A DNA stretch of 64,000 nt from positions 9,732,001 through 9,796,000 of the forward strand of contig NC_079887.1 of assembly GCF_029227915.1 (NCBI RefSeq), given 5' to 3'. The DNA is from Hydractinia symbiolongicarpus (lineage: Eukaryota > Cnidaria > Hydrozoa > Anthoathecata > Hydractiniidae). The position numbers and the translations under genes were made by a program. The notes below the pieces were generated by a model. It searched no databases. It worked only from the letters and a program-made list of their open reading frames with translations, and had not been told where the DNA came from. Below, in pieces: positions 36,801 through 47,496 of the stretch. The first letter of the stretch is position 1, and the number at the start of each line of letters is the position of its first letter.

Positions 36801-39647
36801 CATAATTAGTTACGAAAGGTTATTTTCAGACTGTATATCCATACTTTTTTTGTTATAGCACACTTGTCATGATTTTATAGCTAAAATACTATTATCTTTT
36901 ACCAAAAATATTCAGCCTCAACAATTTCTCTTTAAAATAAAATTCATGAATAATTAATTAGTTTTGCCGAATATAGTTTAAGTCCACACCCTTGCGTAAT
37001 TGTACAGAAAGAAATGACGTAATTATTAAAGAGAAATACTAATAACAACAAAGATGCCCATTATGTAGAAATTAAGATTATCTTCATTATGCTACACTGC
37101 AGTAGCTTTAACTTTCAATAGCATTTTTGGTTTACTTTAAAATTTTCAGACATGCAGCCATGATACGGTGTGGGGAAATCTTTGGAATATTTTTCTTTCA
37201 ACAGTGTTCAATGCAGCAGGGGATGCTAACAAAGAATCTTTTGAAAAAAACGAAAGCCTATTGTTAAAAAAGTATGAATGAACAAAAAAACTCTGCACCC
37301 TGTTTTAACAGGGTTAACCCACGATTTATTTTAAAAAATATGGAGATTGTAAAAAAGCTCGTAGAAGTCGATTTTTTTCATGTTTATAATACATTTTAAA
37401 ATAGAAATTTCTGGACTCAGCAATTTTTGTGTTAAGATAAAATCATTTTATTATGTATTAAAGCCTATATTTTTAGGAAATAGTAAAAAAATGGTATAAA
37501 AAAAACACTGAGGAAATAATTCATCTATTTGGACAGTCATAAAAGGGTTAATGCCACCTTAAATCTCCTAAATATTTACAGTTTAACAGTTTCACACATA
37601 TATGAACACTTGCTGTCCAATAATATTGTTTTCTCTGGATTCTAAGGACAGTAACAGTTTGTCCTTTCACAAAGAAGAATTAGTTGAGTTGAAAAGCATT
37701 TTTTGCAAAAACAGTTATCCTATTAGTTTTATTGACAACTGCTTTTAAACCTTTTTTCTATAAAATATATTTTAAAAACCATCACTGATATGGTTGAAAA
37801 GAAAAAGGGTAATCAGAATTCTTCCATTTCTTGGTTAACTATTCATTGATACTAGATCAAAATTAAGAAGAGCCACTTAAGTTAACCAGATGTACTTTAA
37901 ACTTCCTGTAGATTGTCATTTCTGTTTAGATTCAAAGATAAATCCCATTATCAATCATCTCAGGTGTAATGATTTATGCGCAGTAGCTGCTACACTACAC
38001 AGTACAGTGAAACTTCAGCATGTAGCATAACAGAAGGATAGTATATCAGCAACAGTGCTGTGTCTGACCATGTGCAAGTGTGTGAAGATGTCTGTTATCG
38101 TTTAACAACTTACTGTTTTGGCTCATGGGAGTAATTTTTTCTACCTCCTATCAAAAGAGAGCTTAATAATTATGCGTGATATACCTCCATTAAATAGAAA
38201 CATACGATCTATACCTCTGTTGTTATTTGACAGAACATAATTATTGGAATTATTAATTATTCCTTGATTTTTATAGTTAACTTATGTTTATATTTAGTTG
38301 TAACCTAAAAATGAGTGTTGACACCCAAAACACGTAAAACAAAAATTCATTTTGTATTGATTTTTTTGCCTTATTGCCCTTGGTTAACAATAATACAATA
38401 ATAACAGATTACTTCAGGCTACACCAAAAATATCACCATCATCTAATTTAGGGTTCACAATTTTAAACATTCCCCTTTTTTACTGCTAAAGGAATGCAGA
38501 GTAAAATATGTAATTTACACTACAGTTTGCATAACTGGTCATCAAAGTGCTTACATAATTTCAAATAGTTTCTTACATTCGACAAGTTGTAGTAAAGGCT
38601 AAAAGAAAAAAAAACTGACTAAAACAGCCACATCAGAGTGGCCATCCTACACAGGTTTGACTGAAGTGTGTACAACTTCTGTATTAAATCTATATTTAAA
38701 ACCTCAGTGATGGTCATTTTAGAGCCTCCACTGAATATTTTGCAAAGCAAAAAATTGTTTCTTGTAGTAGAAGCAAACTAATCTTTTATAAGAGACACAT
38801 GATAAAAATCTTTGTTTGCTATTAAAAAATAATAAATAGTAATCTTTAATGTGAATAAACAATACTATATACTTGAGGTAATCCCTCCCCCATCTTGTTA
38901 ATGGTAATTTTTTTAATACTACAATTGTTCGAATGGAAGATTTGTTGTGTCTTTCTCTTGCAAATAATCTATATAATTTACATAACACTCCCACCATTAT
39001 GCTTATTCTAATTTTCCTTATGTTGCCAAAGACTTCAAATAATTGCATTGAAATCCATTCCTGTTAGATAGATTATTTGCGTGTTTTCCTTGAATTATCA
39101 TTGAAGTAAAAAAAAGCTATGTCATTTATCTAATGTGCAGAAAACTACAAAGCGTTTGCATGGAAAATTAGTTTTATGAAATATTTTTTTGCTTATGTTT
39201 TCTTTTGTTTTACATTGCAGAAAAAAACACCCTTATAGTAATTTTCTAATTAAATAATGAATGAATAATTGCAGTGACTAATTTAAGAAAGTCGGAAGGC
39301 AACGAAACTTAGCCTCCGCACCCAGAAATAATTTCAGCTAAATATAATGCTGCAAAATCACTGGTAAAAAAATCCTAAATGAGATGCTTGGAAATAAATG
39401 CAATTTCAATGTAGATGGTCGATTTGAAACAATTTTGCCAATAGTTTCAGGTCCTATTTCAGTCCACATAATGGCTACCAAGCAGTGTCTTAGTAAATCA
39501 CACTAAAAAGTTAGGTTAAATTTATAAAGGTCTTACCTCCTTAAAGTGCACAGCTTTCAATAAATTTGAGATGTTTTTTGCATTGTTTAGTTTGGCAACC
39601 AATATATACTCAGATGTTTGACCTGCTTCTTCTTCCTCCAATGACAT
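24855..39647 (-). CDS. RAD1: RAD1, checkpoint clamp (9-1-1) subunit
   Basis: Eight minus-strand exons join exactly in frame: 39537-39647, 34159-34314, 33672-33769, 32671-32785, 32045-32167, 31847-31911, 28738-28882, 24855-24899 (285 aa; human RAD1 is 282). RAD1 forms the heterotrimeric RAD9-RAD1-HUS1 ring loaded on damaged DNA to activate ATR signalling in the nucleus. Landmarks in order: ATG in SLEEEEAGQTSEYILVAKL; LKAVHFKE; FQEYFFSEESATFKINLTVL; CLHIFGSS; INTQEPEE; DVINKIIMQ; AFQELDMTSDVIQILMSPE; RISTFGNSGSAH; DYPKDSEMMETF; KPSTKALLLSNKVSVR; FLSLQYMILNDNGQVCFVEY; and a final 14-residue acidic exon. All match the vertebrate protein in order and spacing. Exon 4 uses the CAG at 32788-32786; the next AG would give an immediate stop. 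AG sites just before the ATG suggest a 5'-UTR intron. Introns of up to 5.2 kb hold LINEs and hairpins. Confidence 0.96.
25450..28080 (-). mobile_element. Non-LTR retrotransposon relic (APE/RT) in RAD1 intron 7
   Basis: Read on the minus strand, near 27600-27720 it gives LLSLNV and SEHWLSN, typical of an APE endonuclease start. At 26160-26240 it gives IIPLVKPYKKSLLNPNNYHG (RT fingers), at 25990-26085 RLSRGVRQGSILSPHLYNIY (RT motif B), at about 25930 FYADN (motif C, YADD altered), and at 25460-25680 a C-terminal LLMPKLLYGLEL block. Between the fingers and motif B only about 75 bp remain, so motif A has been deleted. Stops and frameshifts are frequent. It lies in the same orientation as RAD1. 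Confidence 0.72.
29003..29082. repeat. 19-bp tandem repeat, four copies
   Basis: The unit GAAAGCTAGTGGTAGGCAA repeats with period 19 in RAD1 intron 6, just upstream of exon 7. The third copy differs (GGCAGTGGTAGTC). Confidence 0.85.
30160..30530. repeat. Degenerate repeat family around TTTACCTGTACTAAGC
   Basis: Four diverged units contain GGGTATTGCGTCTAAAC-like and GTTTACCTGTACTAAGC-like blocks, centred near 30200, 30325, 30432 and 30498. The unit length varies between about 65 and 125 bp. The array lies in RAD1 intron 6. Nothing coding is seen. Confidence 0.6.
30660..30757. repeat. Two-copy direct repeat of about 50 bp
   Basis: ATGTTACACCGAAAATACCA and a near copy ATATTACACCGGAAACACAA each continue into ATAATGTT(G/T)TGCGCCT. 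The tandem duplication lies in RAD1 intron 6. Confidence 0.75.
34875..35032 (+). mobile_element. 5'-truncated LINE 3' end in RAD1 intron 1
   Basis: AAAGCCCAGTTGTAGACCAA, then AGATTTGGAAGGAGG, then CTAGATCAGATTGGAAGTAG and a terminal TTAAGCCAAGAATGATGAT parallel the end of the copy at 40119-41194. It is inserted antisense to RAD1. Confidence 0.8.
35772..35815. repeat. Near-perfect hairpin, 20-bp arms, 4-nt loop
   Basis: CAAGGGCGCTAAGCCAATTG at 35772-35791 is reverse-complemented at 35796-35815 with one mismatch, around the loop ATTC. It is much more GC-rich than the surrounding RAD1 intron 1. Confidence 0.9.
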
Positions 39648-40071
39648 TGCTGTCTTCCTAGAATTTTGAAAAATACACAAACAATAAATTGTATTAAAAT
39701 AAATTATTTGGCCATTTTTTATGTGATAAGAAAAAACTAATTTTTGAAGCATTAATGTATATATATATATTTTATGAAGCTTTACTTGATTTCCTATATA
39801 TATATACCGTTTGTACTGCTGCTACCATTCCTATTGTGGTTTTACATGGTGTAAATATGGCGTTTTATATAATTAAAGTTACAAAGGAATTAAAACCCAG
39901 CATAACATATACAATAAACGAAAACGTTTGTATTGTCTTGAAAGCTATACAACACTTCATCTCAATCACTTAATTAATGTCATGAGAGATCACAAAGGAA
40001 AGAAATGTCTAATGTTTACAGAACACCATCAAATACAAATACCGCTCAAATGCTGCTCAGGTTGAAGTGAT

Positions 40072-40104
40072 TACCATTCAAGTGCATTATGCACTTGAAT
40101 GGTA
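40072..40104. repeat. Perfect hairpin, 15-bp arms, 3-nt loop, at a LINE 5' junction
   Basis: TACCATTCAAGTGCA at 40072-40086 is exactly inverted at 40090-40104 around TTA. It lies 14 bp upstream of where LINE homology begins, and AATGGTATG recurs in the junction (about 40098 and 40118). Confidence 0.88.
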
Positions 40105-40118
40105 TGACACATGACACA

Positions 40119-41194
40119 ATGGTATGGTACATCAGGGTTCTGTACTTAGTCCTTTGTTGTTTGTTTTAGTCTTAGAAGCCCTGTCAATGGAGTTCAGAAC
40201 AGGTTGTCCATGGGAGTTATTATATGCAGATGATTTAGTTCTCATAGCAGAGTCGATGAAAGAATTAGTTGAAAAGTTTGAGAAGTGGAAGAAAGGACTA
40301 GAAGAGAAAGGGCTAAGGATGAACACAGCAAAGTCTAAAGTCATGATTAGTAGCATTGCATTCAAGTGTGACCTTGTAGTTGGAAAGTGGCCTTGTGGAG
40401 TTTGCAGGAAAGGCGTTGGTAGTAACTCAATTTTTTGTCAGACTTGAAAGCATTGGGTACATAAAAAGTGCAGTAGTATTGGTGGAAGGTTAAGAGCTGA
40501 CATTCAGTTTGTATGCAAGCGTTGCAAAGGTGAGATTATAGAGAATGAAGTATTTCCAGCTTTAATGATGTACAACAGTGGCTTGTTAGAGATAGTTAAG
40601 AACTTCTGTTACTTAGGTGATATGTTGGGCAGTGAAGGGGGTGTTGGAAGAAGTGTTACTTGCAGGATAGGTTCTGCTTGGAAAAAGTTCAGAGAGTTAC
40701 TTCCTTTGTTGACTAGCAGAGTCCTGTCAATTGAGGTAAAAGGTAGGTTGTATGAGGCCTGTGTAAGAAGTGTTATGTTGTACGGTAGTGAGACATGGGC
40801 AGTGAAGCAGGAAGATCTTGACCGTTTAGAAAGGAATGGTGAGGTGGATGTGTAACGCCAGTCTGAGAGACAGAAAGAGTTCAGATGAGCTAGGAAGCAG
40901 GCTAAGCATCCGTAGAATTAAAGATGTTATCCAGATAAGAAGATTGAATTGGCTGGGGCACTTGGAAAGAATGGAGGAGGATAATTGGGTAAGAAAGTGT
41001 AGAGACTTGATAGTTCCTGGGGCAAAGCCCAGAGGCAGACCGAGAAAGACTTGGACAGACTTGATACAGCGGAAGTTGAGTTTAGATCTAACATAGTCTA
41101 GATCAGATTGGAAGAGGGTCATTAATATACCCCGTCCAGCCCATGATAGCATGGAAAACGGACGTTAAGCCGAAAATGATGATGATGATGATGA
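40119..41194 (+). mobile_element. LINE fragment: RT, PHD-like zinc finger, C-terminal block, (GAT)n tail
   Basis: The fragment starts inside the reverse transcriptase at HQGSVLSPLLFVLVLEALS, carries the catalytic YADDLVLIAES motif (about 40220-40255), and continues with KGLRMNTAKSKVM. A zinc-finger block follows (CGVCRKGVG...WVHKKCSSIG...VCKRCKG, about 40393-40530) with one in-frame TGA in place of a Cys codon. Next come [38 protein letters not shown] and [19 protein letters not shown], then the 3' end CGGACGTTAAGCCGAAAATG and (GAT)n. Frame breaks occur near 40440 and 40850. It is a 5'-truncated, dead copy lying between RAD1 and UBE2G1. Confidence 0.9.
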
Positions 41195-42731
41195 CACCCT
41201 AACAATGAAATGTACATCTTGGCTGCACTCCATGTGAGTGTCTTCCACAGCATTACATTCTTATACATGAGGTCACCAAACTCCATGCATTAGGGCATCT
41301 TATATCTTATTACTTTCGTCATATTCTTCATATAGTAAAAAATATATCATAAACTAATAAGAGCATACAGTAATAATATCAACTAATGATATAATAAACT
41401 AGTCACACACACATGTATCTGTCCAAAATTTTCAGCTGTACTTAAAAAGCCTGACATCCTCATCAGTAAAATGCGCAAGTGATAATTAGCCAGGACTCTT
41501 CCTTTCACTGCTAGACTAAAACCTTGACAACGTTCTTAGTTAAATGGTCATTCAAGGAAACTGTGCAATTAATAACTTGCTGTATAACTTTCGAAACAAC
41601 ACAAGAAAACTTCTTGCTGCATAACCTTTTGAACAAGTTTTTGAGCATGCCAATGTATTTATCTTTTTGAGTGACAACCAGTTATTTTAATAATTCAAAA
41701 CAAGAGAAGAAGACACGTAAGGAATCTTTCAAAATGGTCGACGTGAAAAGTGTTTTTTCCTAAGTGATCTTCATCACATTGGTTCTATAGCTGCTGACGT
41801 TAATTTTCCTAAATTATAGGGGCCACAGTAAAATAATAAACTTAAAGAATTGGGATTTCATGCCATGGATATGCATAGCTAGTTTTGCCAGAACACAACA
41901 GGATAAGAGATTTGTTTAAAAGTATCAGCTAGATTTTAAAAAAAACCCTACTGAAGAAAAAGGGAATAAATGCTGAGACTCATGTTTACTTTTGTTCTTT
42001 AAATAAAGACATTACATTCTTATGAAGCCATACAGCTGTTAAGCTCTAAAGTCAGGAAACTGTGAAACCATGATGGAACTAGAAGCTGTAAGCTACAACA
42101 CCTTTTGCGCTGTCTAAAAAGTAGTAATTTAAAGGGGGAAGTGTTAAGTTGCATAGTGTTTGTAGTTCTTGCATAATAAAACCTTTTCTAACCTATTCCC
42201 GTCAGAGTTGACTGCAAATGGTATGTTTTCTCCTCTTAACTGATAGCGATGCAGTTAAACGCGTAGCTACGCTAGCTATAACTCTAAAACAACAAAAAAC
42301 AAAACTATGGAAATATGATTAAATAATACCGTAATTCATAACTATATTGTTATAGCTAGAAGTATTAAAGAACACAAAGATTTGCTGGCAACACTGCAAT
42401 TAAATTAGTTTGTGTAAACAACAGCCAGGAAGAAAACAAGAGACATTAAATTTCATTATTTTCCCGCCAAGTCTCGATTAATCAATTTCATTTTTTCTCT
42501 CCGGCAGTGACCGACTTCATAGTTTTACAATTCCAATGACCTTAGACCCCTTTAGCATCTCATTCAGGTGGGCAACCATTGTTTTGGCTGTTTTAAAGAT
42601 TATATGTTTTTAGGTTCTTTTGCAGAATTAACCATTGTTAAAGTTACATACTTAAATGTGACTCCGAAATGTGCCGAACCCTCTACCTGTTTTACAAATG
42701 TGTTAAAGAGTTGGTCTTACGTCATGAAATG
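41195..42731. other. RAD1-UBE2G1 intergenic region without a recognised gene
   Basis: No coding frame with motifs is seen. The region probably contains the untranslated first exon and promoter of RAD1 (minus strand), but no donor site could be matched with certainty to the acceptor near 39650. Confidence 0.4.
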
Positions 42732-42767
42732 TGACGTCAAATAAAAGGAAGTTACTGCGCATGCGCA
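42732..42767 (+). promoter_or_regulatory. Candidate UBE2G1 promoter: CRE and palindromic NRF1 site
   Basis: TGACGTCA, a full CRE, is at 42732-42739. AGGAAG, an ETS-type core, is near 42746-42751. TGCGCATGCGCA, a perfect palindromic NRF1 consensus, is at 42756-42767. The cluster lies about 160-195 bp upstream of the UBE2G1 ATG, as expected for a housekeeping promoter, and could serve the divergent RAD1 gene as well. Factor binding is inferred from motif identity only. Confidence 0.6.
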
Positions 42768-42927
42768 TAATACCATAAAAATTTATGAAAAAAGACCAAT
42801 GCGATATTGAGCGACAACAAACAACACAGAAGCTTCCAATCTTTGCCATATTTTTAAAAAAAAACACCATTTATTTTCGTTATTATCTAGCTACATTTTA
42901 CCGAAACATCATATATTATCACCTTCA

Positions 42928-45900
42928 ATGGGCGATCAAGCTTCATTGCTACTAAAGAGACAACTTCAAGGTAAATTTGTGCATGCATTTTCCTTTGAAT
43001 ATTTTTAATCTTGTTTATATTATTGGCTGACTCTAAATCTAATTAGGTTACGTGTGTTTCGTCAAATCTTTTAATGTTTGAGTATCTATAAGACCATAAA
43101 GTGCATTAGTGGCTGTTCAGGCATAGGGATAACTATATTAGTCGAGGTGAATGCCTTTCTCGGTGTTTTAACATGTTATCAGGCAGTTAATTAGGCGACG
43201 GTAGGCTAATTTGTCCATACCACCTATTTAGGCGACTCATTGTAGCCTAGTGAGGCCATATGTAACCTAGTTAGGAGATTACAATATTTAATGGCTTTTC
43301 ACACATTACTAAGAAAAATTTCTTAAAAAAATCTTTGTTCAGAATGGATAGTCTACGCGACCATGATTCCAAAATTGTCACTCGTTCCTCGATCTGTTCG
43401 CGCAACTAAGAATTGTTAAAATGAAATATATAACCTAATTACGTTCAGTGCCGCCTATTTAGGTGACGTTTTCGTCCGTCATATTTATTTTTTCCCTGCG
43501 GCGTGAATGGCTGAAATCCATTATTTAAAACAACAAATAGTGCCACACGAGGTTTGGACCATAAGTTACCAATGCGCAATGCAAATAAGACGATAATTGG
43601 TCAAAATTATCTGCAAAGTGGACAGATTTGATTCACATAAAAATTGTAGTGCGAAACGCAATGATTTCAACGTATTTACAACAGAAAGTTTTCGTCTGCC
43701 TAGTTAGACTACGGGTAGTCTAATTAAACTACATCACGTTACCTAACTAAACGACTCGCCTAATTAGGTCATGCCGCCTAATTAGGTGTTAACCCTGACT
43801 GTCAGGGCCAACATAAAAAATAGATCACATTTTGGGCCTAAAGTCCTTGTAAAAATAAGTTGGCAGCTCAGTTGGCTGGATTTTTTTAGGATTTTCTGAT
43901 TTCTGTAAGAAACAGAAAAACCTGAGTTAGCTCTTAACTATCTTCTCTGTCTGAGATTATAGAGAATGAAGTATTTCCAGCTTCAATGATGTACAACAGT
44001 GGCTCGTTAGAGATAGTTGAGAACTTCTGTTACTTAGGTGATATGTTGGGCAGTGAAGGGGGTGTTGGAAGAAGTGTTACTTGCAGGATAGGTTCTGCTT
44101 GGAAAAAATTCAGAGAGTTACTTCCTTTGTTGACTAGCAGAGTCCTGTCAATTGAGGTAAAAGGTAGGTTGTATGAGGCCTGTGTAAGAAGTGTTATCTT
44201 GTACGGTAGTGAGACATGGGCAGTGAAGCAGGAAGATCCTGACCGTTTAGAAAGGAATGATATGAGAATGGTGAGGTGGATGTGTAACGCCAGTCTGAGA
44301 GACAAAAAAGAGTTCAGATGAGCTAAGAAGCAGGCTAAGTATCTGTAGAATTAAAGATGTTATCCAGATAAGAAGATTGAATTGACTAGGGCACTTGGAA
44401 AGAATGGAGGAGGATAATTGGGTAAGAAAGTGTAGAAGACTTGATAGTTCCTGGGGCAAAGTCCAGAGGCAGACCAAGAAAGACTTGGCAGGAGGTTATA
44501 AGGACAGACTTGATACAGCGGAATAAATTAGACACTCTAGATCATTAAAAATGCACTTCCACGCAATTAAACCACTATTTTACTACTTGAGAGATATTAC
44601 AAATTGGTGTTATAATTGTGTCATTGTTTAAACATACCAGTTTTGGGAGTCTGGGTCTAGGCTTTCAAATTTTGCGGTCAATTTTTTGGGATCAACTTTA
44701 GGCCTCACAAGTTATAAAAAAAGATAGTGATAAGGAGTGATAGAAAAAAAAGAAACTGATTTGCTTAATCATAAAAAGACCAAAGAAAAAGTTTAAAATT
44801 GTGAAATAGAAGTTCCATTTGAAATGTGTAGGACTTCAATAATTTTTTCAGTGTGTTGGCTAAACAAGATTGTTTGCAGCCATATGAATTGATGATACCT
44901 TAGGCAGTAATGTTGTAAATGCCTTTATACGCTGACAGCATCAAAAACAAGTTTAAAATTTATTTCAAATACAGTTACACTACCATATTTACAAGCTTTG
45001 TAATATCCTGTTTTTGATAATTTTAAAACACAGTATATACAATAATGTTTAGCTGTGCTCTAGTTTTTTATGGCAATTTTTTAAGTTTTCTAATTGCCCT
45101 CCTGTAAGTTTAAATGAAATATTCCAAAGTCAAAATACAGCGATTCTAAGATTCTGAATTATGGCAACTTTTTTCACATATGTAGTAAAATCACTATTTA
45201 AAACTACATGCATAACAAATAGCTTCCAGAAGTCCACTGATGTTACGGTCTAAGTCCTACTTAAAATGCAATCATGTTTAGGTAAGCAGCAGTGTTCTAA
45301 ATAAACAATAAGCATAATCATGTGGTCTAATGGCGAGAGTTAGAAATTGTGCCTTGCCATAAACAAAAAAAAACAAAACTGAGTATAAAATAAGGATATT
45401 AATTCTATCAGCAATCACAAAAAATTTATTTTCAATGTTATATAACTTTGTATATAGAATATGTTATGCATGAAGAAAAAAATTGCCAGCACCAAAGTTT
45501 TAAAACAGATAGTTACATGCTTTAAGTTACTTTAGGTGTTGGTACAGACAGTTTTATATAGCTAATCAGCCACATGGTTTTTTGTTATTTAAAGAAAGTT
45601 CTTATCTGATTGTTTTGGGTCATGCTTATTGAATGAAGGATGTTGTGATATAACGTATAAATACTAAAATTTTATACTTTCTGTCACAAAGATTTAATAA
45701 AATTTTATTAATTTATTTTCAGACCTGAATAAGAAACCTGTTGAAGGCTTCTCAGCAGGCTTGGTTGATGATGACAACTTATTTAAATGGGAAGTGATGG
45801 TGATGGGACCAACAGATTCGTTCTAGTGAGTAACAACTATGTCTGCACAGACCCTTGATAAACGACAGATGACAGTGGGTCTTAAACAGATTGTTTTTTT

Positions 45901-47496
45901 TCTTCCTTTTTGTCTCCTATATACAATAGTGTGTATTACACAGTATTGTATATATTGCTATGATGGTGTATGTGGCTGCTTATGGTTTAGAGTAGCACTG
46001 TTCCAATTTCATCAAAATACTGATTACTCTTACCCGACATTATACTTACCAGTCTCGGTTGAGAATTTGCATGTCAATAATTCTAACAACATAACATCTA
46101 TTTTATGTTTAGTGAAGGAGGTTTCTTTAAAGCACATTTGATGTTTCCACCTGAGTATCCACAAAAACCACCAAAAATGAAATTTGTCAGTGAATTTTGG
46201 CATCCTAATGGTAAGTATAGCTACAAGGTTGTTAATTAAGATTGAAATTGTCAATTAGCATATCTAAAATGGGGTCTTCCCCAAGTTATATCTTCAAACA
46301 ACTCAAACCTTAATGCCAACTTAAACAAGTGTATTTTAGTCGGAATGGTATTATGTCACAAATTCTAGTTAAGAATCAGGATATATATACCATTCTATAG
46401 ATGTCAGTTAAGTGGGTGAGACATGACTTAAATTTTTCAGTACCGTACCAGTTTTTTTTAATATTAGGCTTTTTTTTCTCTTGCATGATTTTTTATCACG
46501 TGATTTGTTATTGTTTTCTATATTAGTGGCAAAAGATGGAGATGTATGTATATCAATTCTACACGAGCCAGGGGAAGATAAATTTGGATATGAACGACCA
46601 GAGGAGAGGTGGTTACCCATACACACGGTAGAAACGATATTGTTATCAGTCATCTCAATGATCAACGAACCTAATGACGAATCACCAGCCAACGTAGATG
46701 CAGCTGTAAGTAGTTTGTCTTCCAAATTATAAGGAACGTGTAATGGCTATTCGAAAGCTACAGTGTTAATTTTCCTGGAGTTTTTTCCAATCTAATCAAT
46801 TCATGAAGCCACTATATTGAGACTGGCAAAATGTCGTAAAAAGTCCTTTATGTTTTTTATACTCACTCTTTGACAGCTCTAATAATAACTGCCAACTAAT
46901 TGGTTATTTTGCAAATTAATCATTTCATTGGTGTTTCATCCGGAAAAATTTACTACTCGCCCAAACAGAATTGACAAATGGTAGTTTTCCGCTCCAGTGG
47001 AAATTATGAATAATAATTCGTCGTACTTGCGTTTCTAAATGACTTTTATAACAATTTAAAACCAAAATTGTTAATCCCTGATCCACTACGTCATATACGC
47101 GAACACGCACTGCAGCTTACCACCGGTTTAACGAGCGATGTTGTGTTCTACAATTAGAACTTAGAACAGTACTTTAAAAAATCGCATATAGGATGTGACT
47201 ATATAAGCATGCCCATGTATTATATAGATCTATATATCTGTATAGTAGCAGGATACCTGTCTATAGACATACATATATTTGGGTGCAGGCTATATAAGAT
47301 ACAAGGTCGTTATATTCGAACACTATACGGAGTCATAAATAAATTTCCCAGCATAAGTAATGGAATTTGGTTTCTTGTCTTTTAGTAATCTGTTTTTCTA
47401 TCTTTCATTTTGTAGAAAGAATGGCGGAATGAATACGATACGACATTTAAAAAGAACGTCAGACGATGTGTAAGGAAAAGCCAGGAATTTTTATGA
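42928..47496 (+). CDS. UBE2G1: UBE2G1, E2 ubiquitin-conjugating enzyme
   Basis: Five exons join in frame: 42928-42970, 45723-45825, 46113-46210, 46527-46705, 47416-47496 (167 aa; human UBE2G1 is 170). This Ubc7-type E2 accepts ubiquitin from E1 on a cysteine and builds mainly K48-linked chains, working with RING ligases including cullin-RING complexes. Visible landmarks: [20 protein letters not shown] at the N-terminus; [20 protein letters not shown]; the HPN motif (residues 79-81); the active-site Cys89 in [12 protein letters not shown]; and the long acidic loop [13 protein letters not shown] characteristic of the UBE2G/UBE2R class. NVDAAKEW and a C-terminal [11 protein letters not shown] complete it. 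All key residues are present. Intron 1 (2.75 kb) contains a LINE fragment and a repeat-rich MITE. Confidence 0.97.
43110..43805. mobile_element. Possible MITE built on CCTAATTAGGCGAC repeats
   Basis: UBE2G1 intron 1 contains about ten dispersed variants of CCTAATTAGG(C/T) in both orientations between 43110 and 43805. The right edge GTTAACCCTGACTGTCAGGG and the left edge TGTTCAGGCATAGGGATAAC are weakly inverted relative to each other. The edges are uncertain because divergence is high. Confidence 0.45.
43952..44522 (+). mobile_element. Second copy of the zinc-finger LINE, truncated at both ends
   Basis: It is nearly identical to 40531-41070: [38 protein letters not shown], a few substitutions, and extra bases near 44490. 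It stops abruptly after GATACAGCGGAA, lacking the normal LINE 3' end. This suggests deletion, or a segmental copy, instead of ordinary target-primed insertion. Confidence 0.88.
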
